Positions 1-6,601 of a stretch of 10,143 bases of DNA are shown here, in pieces (the first letter of the stretch is position 1; every line of letters begins with the position of its first letter). Where the stretch lies: NCBI GenBank assembly GCA_964605705.1, contig CAZSDW010000078.1:1-10143 (forward strand), in the 5' to 3' direction. Source of the DNA: CAZSDW01 sp964605705. GTDB lineage: Bacteria > Fidelibacterota > UBA2242. The position numbers and the translations under genes were made by a program. The notes under the pieces were generated by a model. The model was not told where the DNA came from, searched no databases, and saw nothing but the letters and a program-made list of their open reading frames with translations.

Positions 1-33
1 TAAATATAAATATTCAGTAATCAACCAGAAAAG

Positions 34-66
34 CAAAAAAGCCGATCAATTCGACCGGCTTTTTCA
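34..66 (-). terminator. Rho-independent terminator of the DUF5916 gene
   Basis: The dyad at 41-59 has arms GCCGATC and GACCGGC around a 5-nt loop. It is flanked by an A-run at 35-40, which is a U-run on the minus-strand transcript. The single imperfect pair is a G-U wobble in minus-strand RNA but an A-C mismatch in plus-strand RNA. The hairpin is therefore oriented for the leftward gene, whose stop codon lies 18 nt before it. Confidence 0.8.
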
Positions 67-83
67 TAATATTAAAGGCAGTA

Positions 84-2756
84 TTAAATATTCAGCATGT
101 GGCTGACTTTGATCATGAATACATTATCGCCGTCGGTGTTAAACAGAGTCTTGGCATCGCGGTTGAATCCAAAGGGTTGGAATTCCTCGTAATCGGTAAA
201 GCCCTGCGACCAGACCAGGAAGAGAGTCGAACCGGTTTTGTATTCCCAGCGCATGACCAGATTTGACCGGAACTGTTTATAATTAAAATCGACATTACCA
301 CCGAAAGAATAATCCATATCACCGTCAAGATTCATATCAACAATATACTCACCCCAATCCTCGTTATAATATATCCGGTCACCCAGTTGCTCATAGCGCT
401 GATTATAATCTTTCGCATAGGAATCGGCAACTCTCATATAATCATAGTAATTTCCCGCCGTAAAAAAGGGCTGAGCATAATATTGAAAAGATAATGTCGG
501 TGTGAGCGTCACATCCGTCCGGATGACAATACTCAGTGTATGCTGTTTCATCTTTGACCAGATATACTCATCATCCTGGTTGTCCAATTCGGCAACACCA
601 ATCCATGACCAGGTATCATTCATTTTCTCATAATTAGTTGACACAGAGAATTGAAGATTCTGGCGGGGACGCCAGGTGACTGAAGGTGAAAAGCCATAAC
701 TGTTCGATTTGTCTCGATCCAGATAATGCCAGCCCTCGACATAGAACTGCAATTTTTTGCGACTATCAGTGTTCACATATACCCAGTAATTCAAATTATC
801 CGGCGTCCTTAAAAGCGGACCGCCGCGATTCGCGGAAACATTTAGTCCCATGGCATTCCGGTTGATTCCAAAACCATTGCCCCAACCATTATTATACGAG
901 AAATGAAAATTGACATTGCCGCCAAAATTCTTTCGGTCTCCGTTAAAGGTCCAGGAAGCCCACTGGTTAAAATTCAACCAGATGGAACGAAAATGTTTCA
1001 TGCCTTCCCACTGCTGGTACTGTAACCAGACAAACTGGGTAATATTATCCACGATTTGAATATAGCCCATGTCGTTATTTTCAAATCCCGGACTAAATGC
1101 CCAGCCACCGGCGGCGCCTCTGAAATTCCCGGCATTTTTCATTACGACCGCTCTGGCTGAGTACCCGGACAGGGATGTTCTTAACGGATCATAATTCAGT
1201 TTGCCGTAGCCCTCCCGATCGACTCGCTGGAAATAGCGTGCCGAGCTGGTCTGGGTATTTTGAAGTGCGGTCGTATCGCCCTGGACGTTACTGAAAGTAA
1301 AAGCGCCAAGAAAACTGTACTGGCGATTAAAAAACTCATGATCGATATCGACACCGCCGGTATAAGCGGCTCTGTGAAGATAATCAATTTCCGTATCATC
1401 CAGTTTTCGGTTCACCGCCGTAAATATTCCTCCGATACTGGTCTGACCATCTTTGAAATCCTGTTGAAATCGTGACAGCCAATAATTGGTCAGGGGTTCA
1501 ATGATGGCAACATCCTTACTTTCATCTTCATAATAAATGACACCTTCCTCCTCATTGGTCACGGCTTCCATAATTCCAATTGACAGACCGCTGGTCGTCT
1601 TGCCGGTCAGTTTAGCTGCGCCGATAATATTGGCATTATTCGGATAATCATAGGTCATAACCTCTTTATCGTCATCTTCGGGAACATAGCCTTGCGGACT
1701 TCTGCCGATCCGGCGTGAATAGAAAAGATTGTCATTCTGAGAATCGCCATCCCCAAATCCCAGACCAAATCTGAGAATATTGCTGCCTTCCATAAAAAAG
1801 GGGCGATTTTCACTGAAGTAGGTTTCAAATTCCGTCAGGTTAAAATCCGCGGGATCCGCTTCAACCTGTCCGAAATCCGGATTGATCGTTGCATTAAATG
1901 TCAGCCCTCTCTGGGTCACATACTGAACATCGGCACCAATATTGGATCTCAGGTCATAATTCTTTTCGTGAACTGAGGTCACTAAATTTTGGGATACATT
2001 TGATTGTCCCGCAATATAGGGAGAGACATAGATTGGATTTTCCACTTTAATATTTTTCAGTCCGACCAGCGAACCGTAGCGTGATACGAATCCTTCTTCT
2101 TTATGAGACCAGTAGGACCAGACCGAAAATTCATTATTCATCCGCGGAAGTTCGCGATATACCTGGAATCCCCAGATCATATCATCGCTGCTGGTAAAGC
2201 GTAATTCCCGAAAGGGTATCCGCCACTCTGCTGTCCAGTTATCGCTATTGATTTTCGAATCACCCTCCCAGATTGCATCCCATTCCCAGTCGGCACTCGT
2301 ATCATCGAAACGCCGTAGATCATGCTTCACACCAGCGGCGTTAATTCCGAATTCGAATGCTGTACGATTATCATTGAAACTGTCAATGGAAATATATAGC
2401 CAGTCCGACGTTGTGTAGGTATCTCGTCGGGATAAAATCGCATTGATCTTCTTCGGTTCGGGATCATAGGCTCTGGCGCCGATATAGAGACAGTTGTCAT
2501 CATAAAAAATACAAAATTCCGTCTTGAAACTCTCCGGGGAACCATCATTTGGATCCCGCTGAATGAAGTTGCTCTGCCAATTTCCGGTTTGCCAGACCGG
2601 TTCATTCAGGTTTCCATCAACTGTGAAATTCTCTCCATTGACCTTCACCGCTTCAACTTGCCGATTCCGATATGAATCCAGCTGTTCAGGAGTCAGCCGG
2701 GCTGACAGAAAACCGGGCAAAAGCAGCAATCCCCATAAAAGCTTGTTTTTAATCAA
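84..2756 (-). CDS. DUF5916 family outer-membrane protein with N-terminal CBM9-like domain
   Basis: This is a large exported protein, 890 residues from the preferred TTG start. Residues 1-19 form a clear signal peptide (MIKNKLLWGLLLLPGFLSA). Residues of about 37-222 resemble the carbohydrate-binding family 9-like fold (VDGNLNEPVW, then LYIGARAYDPEP and WTAEWRIPF), and the rest matches the DUF5916 pattern of many aromatic, alternating strands, as expected for an outer-membrane beta-barrel. Family members are mostly uncharacterised; binding or uptake of a polymer at the cell surface is inference. The TTG at 2754-2756 has AGAGGGG 8 nt upstream. An ATG at 2793-2795 would add 13 polar residues before the signal peptide and has no ribosome binding site. 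A loop D-x-N-x-D-G-D-x-D at residues 807-815 resembles a calcium-binding site. The gene is transcribed alone and divergently from the ROK kinase. Confidence 0.85.
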   Translation of the reverse strand: MIKNKLLWGLLLLPGFLSARLTPEQLDSYRNRQVEAVKVNGENFTVDGNLNEPVWQTGNWQSNFIQRDPNDGSPESFKTEFCIFYDDNCLYIGARAYDPEPKKINAILSRRDTYTTSDWLYISIDSFNDNRTAFEFGINAAGVKHDLRRFDDTSADWEWDAIWEGDSKINSDNWTAEWRIPFRELRFTSSDDMIWGFQVYRELPRMNNEFSVWSYWSHKEEGFVSRYGSLVGLKNIKVENPIYVSPYIAGQSNVSQNLVTSVHEKNYDLRSNIGADVQYVTQRGLTFNATINPDFGQVEADPADFNLTEFETYFSENRPFFMEGSNILRFGLGFGDGDSQNDNLFYSRRIGRSPQGYVPEDDDKEVMTYDYPNNANIIGAAKLTGKTTSGLSIGIMEAVTNEEEGVIYYEDESKDVAIIEPLTNYWLSRFQQDFKDGQTSIGGIFTAVNRKLDDTEIDYLHRAAYTGGVDIDHEFFNRQYSFLGAFTFSNVQGDTTALQNTQTSSARYFQRVDREGYGKLNYDPLRTSLSGYSARAVVMKNAGNFRGAAGGWAFSPGFENNDMGYIQIVDNITQFVWLQYQQWEGMKHFRSIWLNFNQWASWTFNGDRKNFGGNVNFHFSYNNGWGNGFGINRNAMGLNVSANRGGPLLRTPDNLNYWVYVNTDSRKKLQFYVEGWHYLDRDKSNSYGFSPSVTWRPRQNLQFSVSTNYEKMNDTWSWIGVAELDNQDDEYIWSKMKQHTLSIVIRTDVTLTPTLSFQYYAQPFFTAGNYYDYMRVADSYAKDYNQRYEQLGDRIYYNEDWGEYIVDMNLDGDMDYSFGGNVDFNYKQFRSNLVMRWEYKTGSTLFLVWSQGFTDYEEFQPFGFNRDAKTLFNTDGDNVFMIKVSHMLNI

Positions 2757-2764
2757 AGATTTAT

Positions 2765-2771
2765 CCCCTCT
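2765..2771 (-). promoter_or_regulatory. Ribosome binding site favouring a TTG start for the DUF5916 gene
   Basis: The minus strand reads AGAGGGG here, 8 nt before a TTG codon at 2756. The upstream ATG at 2795 has only AT-rich sequence in front of it. A TATAAA at 2796-2801, directly abutting that ATG, could itself be a -10 box, which would leave the ATG outside the transcript. Confidence 0.55.
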
Positions 2772-2924
2772 GAATTTATTTGCCTTGAAATACATTTTAT
2801 ATAGACGATGAGTAAATGAAAAAAGTTGCCTGAGCTTTATTAAATATCTTCATTCTATTCTAAAAAATGTTAAACTATAGCGAATTATTACACGCAACCT
2901 ACAATTACTTTAGGATACAAGAGA

Positions 2925-3884
2925 ATGCAAATTGAAGTGAGTTTGGGAATTGATATCGGCGGCACCAATACAAAATTTGGTCTGGTGGATCATCAGGGAA
3001 AAGTATATGTTTATAATACCATCGATACAAAAGCCGAGCAAGCTGCCGAGAAACTGTTTCAGAGACTCTTTATTAATCTGAATCGGCTGTTGAATCAGCA
3101 TCCGGACGAATTGCAAATCCGGGCAGTCGGCATTGGCGCACCAAACGCCAATCACTATACCGGCAGGCTTGAGTACCCGCCAAATCTCAGCTGGGATATT
3201 GTCGATCTGCCTGAGATCGTTCATGATCATCTCGACCTGCCCGTCGCCGTTACCAACGATGCAAACGCCGCGGCACTTGGCGAGATGGTCTTTGGAAATG
3301 CCAAAGGGATGAAGAATTTCATCTTGATCACCCTGGGAACCGGTGTCGGCAGTGGCATCATTGTCAATGGGGAACTGGTCTATGGTCACGATGGTTTTGC
3401 CGGTGAAATGGGACACGTGATTGTCGAGCGCAATGGTCGTAAATGCGGTTGTGGTCGTTTGGGTTGTCTCGAAGCCTATACCTCCGCATCCGGTGTCGTC
3501 CGGACCGTCAAAACATTGCTGGCTGACTCCGATAAACCAAGTGAATTGAGGGATATTCCCATTGATACCATGACCGCTCATCAAATCTATAATGCTGCAA
3601 AAAACGGCGACACAATTGGTATTGAAGCCTTCGATACGACTGCCCGCTACCTGGGCGAAGCCATGGCTGACGCTGCCGCCTATTTCAGCCCGGAAGCCTT
3701 TTTTCTCGCCGGTGGTGTGGCACAAGCCGGGGAATTCATCTTTGAGCCGATAAAGCGGTATCTGGAAGCCAACCTGTTTGGAATTTTTAAAAATAAAATT
3801 AAAATCCTCCCCTCGGGTTTGCCGATCAACAATTCGGCAATTTTAGGTGCCAGCGCCCTCGCATGGCATGAACTCGAAGCCTGA
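2925..3884 (+). CDS. ROK family sugar kinase (glucokinase-like)
   Basis: This 319-residue protein is the full length usual for ROK kinases, which phosphorylate glucose or related hexoses and amino sugars with ATP in the cytoplasm. Visible motifs are the N-terminal phosphate loop DIGGTN at residues 10-15, TNDAN with the likely catalytic base D112, the glycine-rich LGTGVGSG at 137-144, the sugar-binding GEMGH with E161 and H164, and the ROK zinc site CGCGRLGCLE with C174, C176 and C181 (H164 being the fourth ligand in the family). All key residues are intact. The substrate cannot be fixed from sequence; glucose is the most common. AGGA at 2912-2915 precedes the ATG. It stands alone, divergent from the DUF5916 gene. 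Confidence 0.93.
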   Translation: MQIEVSLGIDIGGTNTKFGLVDHQGKVYVYNTIDTKAEQAAEKLFQRLFINLNRLLNQHPDELQIRAVGIGAPNANHYTGRLEYPPNLSWDIVDLPEIVHDHLDLPVAVTNDANAAALGEMVFGNAKGMKNFILITLGTGVGSGIIVNGELVYGHDGFAGEMGHVIVERNGRKCGCGRLGCLEAYTSASGVVRTVKTLLADSDKPSELRDIPIDTMTAHQIYNAAKNGDTIGIEAFDTTARYLGEAMADAAAYFSPEAFFLAGGVAQAGEFIFEPIKRYLEANLFGIFKNKIKILPSGLPINNSAILGASALAWHELEA

Positions 3885-3907
3885 ATTATCGGAATTTCCT
3901 GATAATT
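3884..3907 (+). terminator. Weak hairpin after the ROK kinase gene
   Basis: AATTATC (3884-3890) and GATAATT (3901-3907) form a 7-bp stem overlapping the stop codon, with GGAA and TTCC inside the loop able to pair further. The stem is AT-rich and no U-run follows, so terminator function is doubtful. Confidence 0.25.
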
Positions 3908-3980
3908 TATCGTAAAAAATCTCTCATTTATCAAATATTTTGTACATTTTTAATTGAATATGATTCAAGATTTCTTAAAA

Positions 3981-3986
3981 TATAAT
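3981..3986 (+). promoter_or_regulatory. Possible -10 box for the DUF998-like gene
   Basis: A perfect TATAAT lies 23 nt upstream of the ATG at 4010. The best -35 candidate, TTGAAT at 3954-3959, is 21 nt away, which is longer than ideal, so only the -10 match is convincing. Confidence 0.3.
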
Positions 3987-4009
3987 CAGTGAATCTGGAT
4001 TAATATCAG

Positions 4010-4654
4010 ATGGACATACCAAGAATCATCAATCGAAATATCAGTTCGCTATTTTCGATGTTGATAATCCTGTTTATCGGAACCTTCAGCTTGGGTATTT
4101 TACTATATGGCGAAACATTCTCATTCTGGAATTCCGCTTTCAGCGATCTGGGCAGCACAGTGACACCGGGCGGTGTGTCAAATTCACTCAGCAGTATTAT
4201 TTTTATAATCGGGATGCTTATATCCAGTTTTGTTTTTTTCAAAATCAGCCAACAATTCAAAACCGATCCGGACATTCTTCATTACCGGCAGAAACAACAG
4301 TTGAGTTTGACCGGCGGTATCGGCTGTTTTATCTTTATCTGCCCCTATAATATTAATGATGATATTCATATGATCGGCGCAGCCCTGATGGTTGCGTCTA
4401 TCTGGGCAATCGGGACTCTCCTGCTGATCGAGGCACGGAAATTTGTCCAGAAAGAAAAAGTATTACTGCTGCAGACAATTTTACAAGGGACTGTTCTGAC
4501 CTATGCGTTTACCTATTTTGCCGATATGGCTGTCCGCGATATTGCCCAGAAGTTTGCAGTGCTCGGACTGATTATCGTCTTAAAAATTACCACTGCTCCG
4601 ATTCAGGCATTTGAATTTTCCTCTATCTTTGCATTTAATCTGCGACAAAAATAA
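4010..4654 (+). CDS. Six-helix integral membrane protein, DUF998-like
   Basis: This 214-residue hydrophobic protein has about six predicted transmembrane segments, near residues 12-34, 58-80, 101-115, 121-141, 152-175 and 180-200. The stretch after the first helix, FWNSAFSDLGST (residues 39-50), followed by an Asn before the second helix, resembles the SDLG signature of DUF998 membrane proteins. That assignment is by eye only. No catalytic residues are evident and no function is known for most of the family. The ribosome binding site is weak (TGGA about 11 nt upstream). It is followed at once by a strong terminator and converges with the Rho_N-like gene, so it is probably monocistronic. Confidence 0.6.
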   Translation: MDIPRIINRNISSLFSMLIILFIGTFSLGILLYGETFSFWNSAFSDLGSTVTPGGVSNSLSSIIFIIGMLISSFVFFKISQQFKTDPDILHYRQKQQLSLTGGIGCFIFICPYNINDDIHMIGAALMVASIWAIGTLLLIEARKFVQKEKVLLLQTILQGTVLTYAFTYFADMAVRDIAQKFAVLGLIIVLKITTAPIQAFEFSSIFAFNLRQK

Positions 4655-4684
4655 AAAGTCCCTCCGGCTAAGGGACTTTTGCTT
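4654..4684. terminator. Bidirectional Rho-independent terminator
   Basis: A perfect 10-bp dyad, AAAAGTCCCT (4654-4663) and AGGGACTTTT (4671-4680), encloses a 7-nt loop. The A- and T-runs make it functional in both directions, between the convergent genes ending at 4654 and 4704. Confidence 0.9.
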
Positions 4685-4703
4685 TACAATATTTTCTGAA
4701 TCG

Positions 4704-5027
4704 TCAAACAGTTGCACTGCGCAATTTGCGTTTCTGTGATTTGATCTGACGGCGGATATGCGCCAGTTTTTTATGATCCTTTGCTTTTATTGCTTCATCC
4801 CGGAGTTTCTTCAAGTCACTGATTTTGACCTTGATCTTCTTCTTGTTCACTCCCACAACATGGTGATGAACATACATATCGATATTCAGCGCCTTACAGA
4901 TCGCCTGCAGCAGATGCTCCTTATTTAATTGAGTGTAACCTTTGACGTCTTCGCTCTCAATTTTTGAGGCTATTTCCCGTAATTCTGCCACGGTCTTGTG
5001 CTTCAGTTCAGTAAATGTAAAGTCCAT
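4704..5027 (-). CDS. Small basic protein with Rho N-terminal-like (SAP-like) domain
   Basis: This 107-residue protein has two parts. Residues of about 6-50 (LKHKTVAELREIASKIE, then KGYTQLNKEHLLQAICKALNI) match the helix-extended-loop-helix pattern of the Rho_N/SAP-like domain, which binds nucleic acids in transcription terminator Rho and other proteins. Residues of about 62-104 form a lysine- and arginine-rich helix (KISDLKKLRDEAIKAKDHKK and onward), probably coiled and also suited to nucleic-acid binding. It lacks the ATPase part of Rho. A role as a small nucleic-acid-associated protein is inference. An excellent AGGAGGAG (5033-5040) lies 5 nt before the ATG, predicting strong translation. 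Confidence 0.7.
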   Translation of the reverse strand: MDFTFTELKHKTVAELREIASKIESEDVKGYTQLNKEHLLQAICKALNIDMYVHHHVVGVNKKKIKVKISDLKKLRDEAIKAKDHKKLAHIRRQIKSQKRKLRSATV

Positions 5028-5264
5028 TTATTCTCCTCCTGATAATTTCAAATCGATAGCGAATGGTAAAATATAGTCATTGTTGTATAAATATCAAGAT
5101 GGTTTTTCAAATGGATTTTAAAAAATTGTTACATTGCATCAATTCATATTTTAACTTCACTCCGAATATAGGGGCAGAATCGGAAAGTCCAAACCGCCCG
5201 GTTTTCACTTACCGGTATTTGACAGACAGAAGTAACACAATGCTTATCATAGGGATGAATAAGC

Positions 5265-5875
5265 ATGTCTGATGATACCTTTTCTGCCAGGCCAGTATTG
5301 GCGACATTGATACGACTGAGACGTTCCGATCACGGAAGCGGGGGAGTTCTGGTCTTTCGGAATTTCCATTGTTACAGTCTCGAACTTCCCTGGAAAAACA
5401 ATCAACGTAATATTTCCTGTATTCCCGCCGGAACATATACGGTTAATATCCGGCAATCACCCAAATACGGGCAAATCTACTGGATTCTTGAAGTCCCGGA
5501 TCGCAGCTATATCCTGAGCCACTCCGGCAATTGGGCCGGTGATGTTTCCAAAGGACTGAAAACCCACACAAACGGTTGCATACTGCTGGGAAAATATAAC
5601 GGTATTCTCCAGGGGCAGCAGGCAGTGCTCTGTTCACGGCCAACCATTACAAAATTCATGAATCTGTTACAGGGACAGTCCTTTACATTGAATATTCTGG
5701 ATACNNNNNNNNNNNNNNNNNNNNNNNNNNNNNNNNNNNNNNNNNNNNNNNNNNNNNNNNNNNNNNNNNNNNNNNNNNNNNNNNNNNNNNNNNNNNNNNN
5801 NNNNCAAAATTCATGAATCTGTTACAGGGACAGTCCTTTACATTGAATATTCTGGATACAATCGCGGAAGTATAA
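5265..5875 (+). CDS. DUF5675 family protein, interrupted by an assembly gap
   Basis: The gene reads through 146 codons to 5704, then meets 100 Ns and a second copy of the preceding 55 nt. If the duplicate is collapsed (5705-5859 removed), the frame continues with codons for T-I-A-E-V and a TAA at 5873-5875, giving a complete 151-residue protein. As written, the inserted 155 nt shifts the frame and produces a false C-terminus. The sequence fits DUF5675: CYSLELPW (residues 36-43), IPAGTYTV (53-60), HSGN (86-89) and HTNGCILLG (101-109). The spaced His and the Cys of the last motif recall the catalytic His/Cys of L,D-transpeptidases, but that link is inference. The family is common in phages and mobile regions. 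AGGG lies 10 nt before the ATG. Confidence 0.75.
5650..5704 (+). repeat. Left copy of the 55-nt contig overlap
   Basis: These 55 nt are identical to 5805-5859 and abut the N-run exactly. Both copies encode the same stretch of the DUF5675 protein. This is the pattern left by two contigs that share one k-mer of length 55, not a biological duplication. Confidence 0.9.
5705..5804. other. Assembly gap of 100 Ns
   Basis: Exactly 100 Ns, a conventional placeholder length. Because both edges carry the same 55-mer, the real gap is probably zero or negative: the contigs overlap. Confidence 0.97.
5805..5859 (+). repeat. Right copy of the 55-nt contig overlap
   Basis: Identical to 5650-5704. Unique sequence resumes at 5860 and completes the DUF5675 reading frame. 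Confidence 0.9.
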
Positions 5876-5924
5876 ATGAGAAATCTCAAATTCCAAATCC
5901 CAAAATCCCCCGTATGGTCACTGC

Positions 5925-6056
5925 ATTCCCTACGGGGCAGGCAAACAAATCACAATCACCAAAATTCCAAATCCAAAACGTGATAATCTCAACCATCCGC
6001 TGTTTAGGTCATTGGGATTTAGATATTGGTTATTGTTTGCTTGCCCTGTAGGGAGT
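5925..6056 (+). repeat. Long inverted repeat with 24-nt arms (REP/MITE-like)
   Basis: Arms 5925-5948 and 6033-6056 pair over 24 positions. The three non-Watson-Crick positions (5926/6055, 5934/6047, 5940/6041) are all G-U pairs in plus-strand RNA. The arms contain CCCTAC, GGGCA and GCAAACAA blocks. The 84-nt interior is AT-rich and partly self-complementary. A 13-nt direct repeat, AAATTCCAAATCC, occurs at 5888-5900 outside the left arm and at 5962-5974 inside, suggesting a nested or partly duplicated element. It begins about 50 nt after the DUF5675 stop. No transposase is nearby. A dispersed non-autonomous repeat is the likeliest reading; a structured RNA is an alternative. Confidence 0.65.
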
Positions 6057-6100
6057 GTACGACTGTATCAGGGTTATTTGGTATATGATTATTGGATTTT

Positions 6101-6268
6101 GTAATTCCTATCCTGAATAGGAGCTTTCCTATCAGTCAATGGAACATTGCATTCAATCAATGGAATGTTCCTATCGCGGAATGGAACACTGCATTCAATC
6201 AATAGAACTTTCCCATCATTCAATAGAATGCTGGATTCAATCAATGGAAGGTTCCTGTCACTGAATAG
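6101..6268 (+). repeat. Tandem array of eight 21-bp units
   Basis: Eight consecutive units of exactly 21 bp start at 6101, 6122, 6143, 6164, 6185, 6206, 6227 and 6248, each ending AATRG. Units 3, 5 and 7 share the nearly invariant ATTCAATCAATRG. The intervening units are of a second, more variable type beginning near TTCC(T/C)RTC, so the effective period is 42 bp over most of the array. Because 21 is a multiple of three, both strands have an open frame of heptads: on minus, PLIE-type and DR-type heptads alternate; on plus, SIN-type heptads. The array ends 7 nt before the ribosome binding site of the small gene at 6287. No spacers are present, so it is not a CRISPR array. Confidence 0.85.
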
Positions 6269-6274
6269 AAAACA

Positions 6275-6280
6275 AAGGAG
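6275..6280 (+). promoter_or_regulatory. Strong ribosome binding site for the 58-residue gene
   Basis: AAAGGAGG spans the area up to 6281, about 5 nt before the ATG at 6287. It is among the best Shine-Dalgarno matches in the window and is the main support for translating this short gene. Confidence 0.7.
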
Positions 6281-6286
6281 GCTGTT

Positions 6287-6463
6287 ATGGCAACCAATCC
6301 ACCGACCGGAGACGGTCACAGAAAAGGAGCAGTTAAAGACCGTTCGCAAACCCACAATCCCAAAACCGATCATTGGGTCAAGCGAGATACCAAGACCGGT
6401 AAATTCATGGATCAGAAAACGAGTAGTGATAAGCCCTTTAAAGGGGTGCGGAAAGAGAAGTGA
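6287..6463 (+). CDS. Conserved small hydrophilic protein of 58 residues
   Basis: The gene encodes a short, basic, glycine- and lysine-rich protein. It opens MATNPPTGDGHRKGAVKDRS, passes through NPKTDHWVKRDTKTGKFMD and ends KPFKGVRKEK. From memory this is a widespread small-protein pattern (xNPPxGDGHRxGAVKDRSQ, FMDxK, KPFKGVRKE) of unknown function, seen in unrelated bacteria; I cannot confirm it here. No signal peptide or membrane segment is present, and it is probably cytoplasmic. A near-perfect ribosome binding site lies 5 nt upstream and the stop sits in a weak hairpin. Two longer frames overlapping it on either strand are products of the 21-bp repeats and are not credible. It lies just outside the defence operon, 138 nt before its first gene. 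Confidence 0.75.
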   Translation: MATNPPTGDGHRKGAVKDRSQTHNPKTDHWVKRDTKTGKFMDQKTSSDKPFKGVRKEK

Positions 6464-6471
6464 CCTCTTTT
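6452..6471 (+). terminator. Possible weak terminator after the 58-residue gene
   Basis: AAAGAG (6452-6457) and CTCTTT (6465-6470) form a 6-bp stem with the stop codon in the loop, followed by only one or two further Ts. The stem is weak, so this is tentative. Confidence 0.3.
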
Positions 6472-6508
6472 AAGTATTCAATTTCCCCCGAATATGTCAA
6501 TAATTTTC

Positions 6509-6568
6509 TTTACATTTGAAAGATCCCTATGTAGATTTTTGGCAAATATGTAAAGATAAGTTTACAAA
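6509..6568 (+). promoter_or_regulatory. Candidate promoters and operator-like half-sites of the defence operon
   Basis: TTTACA (6509-6514) and TAGATT (6532-6537), 17 nt apart, form a fair sigma-70-type promoter. TTGGCA (6539-6544) and TACAAA (6563-6568), 18 nt apart, form a second. Within this region GTAAA (6550-6554) and TTTAC (6561-6565) make a dyad with a 6-nt centre, sitting in the spacer of the second promoter and just past the first. A further TTTAC lies at 6509-6513 inside the first -35 box, within CTTTACATTTG, which mirrors CAAATATGTAAAG at 6543-6555. Such placement suits autorepression by the XRE protein encoded 37 nt downstream. This is inference from pattern only. Confidence 0.4.
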
Positions 6569-6601
6569 TAATAGAATATATATGTTTCAAAAGGGGGAAA
6601 T

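Noticed and set aside
2910..3725. Long minus-strand frame of 271 codons opposite the ROK kinase
   Set aside because: It is entirely antisense to a gene with all ROK motifs intact, shows no recognisable domain and has no ribosome binding site of note.
5193..5218. Small dyads around CCGGT and ACCGG, and AAACC/GGTTT
   Set aside because: The stems are only 5 bp and not followed by a convincing U-run; nothing ties them to a function.
5063..5272. Short frame of 69 codons before the DUF5675 gene
   Set aside because: It has no good ribosome binding site and a low-complexity, unfamiliar sequence, and it overlaps the DUF5675 start.
5650..5859. Genuine tandem duplication within the DUF5675 gene
   Set aside because: The identity ends exactly at both N-run edges and spans a typical assembler k-mer length, which favours a contig overlap.
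6101..6268. CRISPR array
   Set aside because: The units are directly adjacent with no spacers, and no cas genes are visible.
6089..6373. Minus-strand frame of PLIE/DR heptads
   Set aside because: It is also a by-product of the 21-bp period, with its start inside the antisense of the small gene. It is kept as a note in the repeat entry, not as a gene.
6434..6445. Palindrome CCCTTTAAAGGG
   Set aside because: It lies within the coding sequence of the 58-residue protein and is explained by its Pro-Phe-Lys-Gly codons.
6147..6473. Plus-strand frame of SIN-type heptads continuing over the small gene
   Set aside because: Openness follows from the repeat length being a multiple of three; no ribosome binding site precedes it, and its 3' half is the small gene in another frame.
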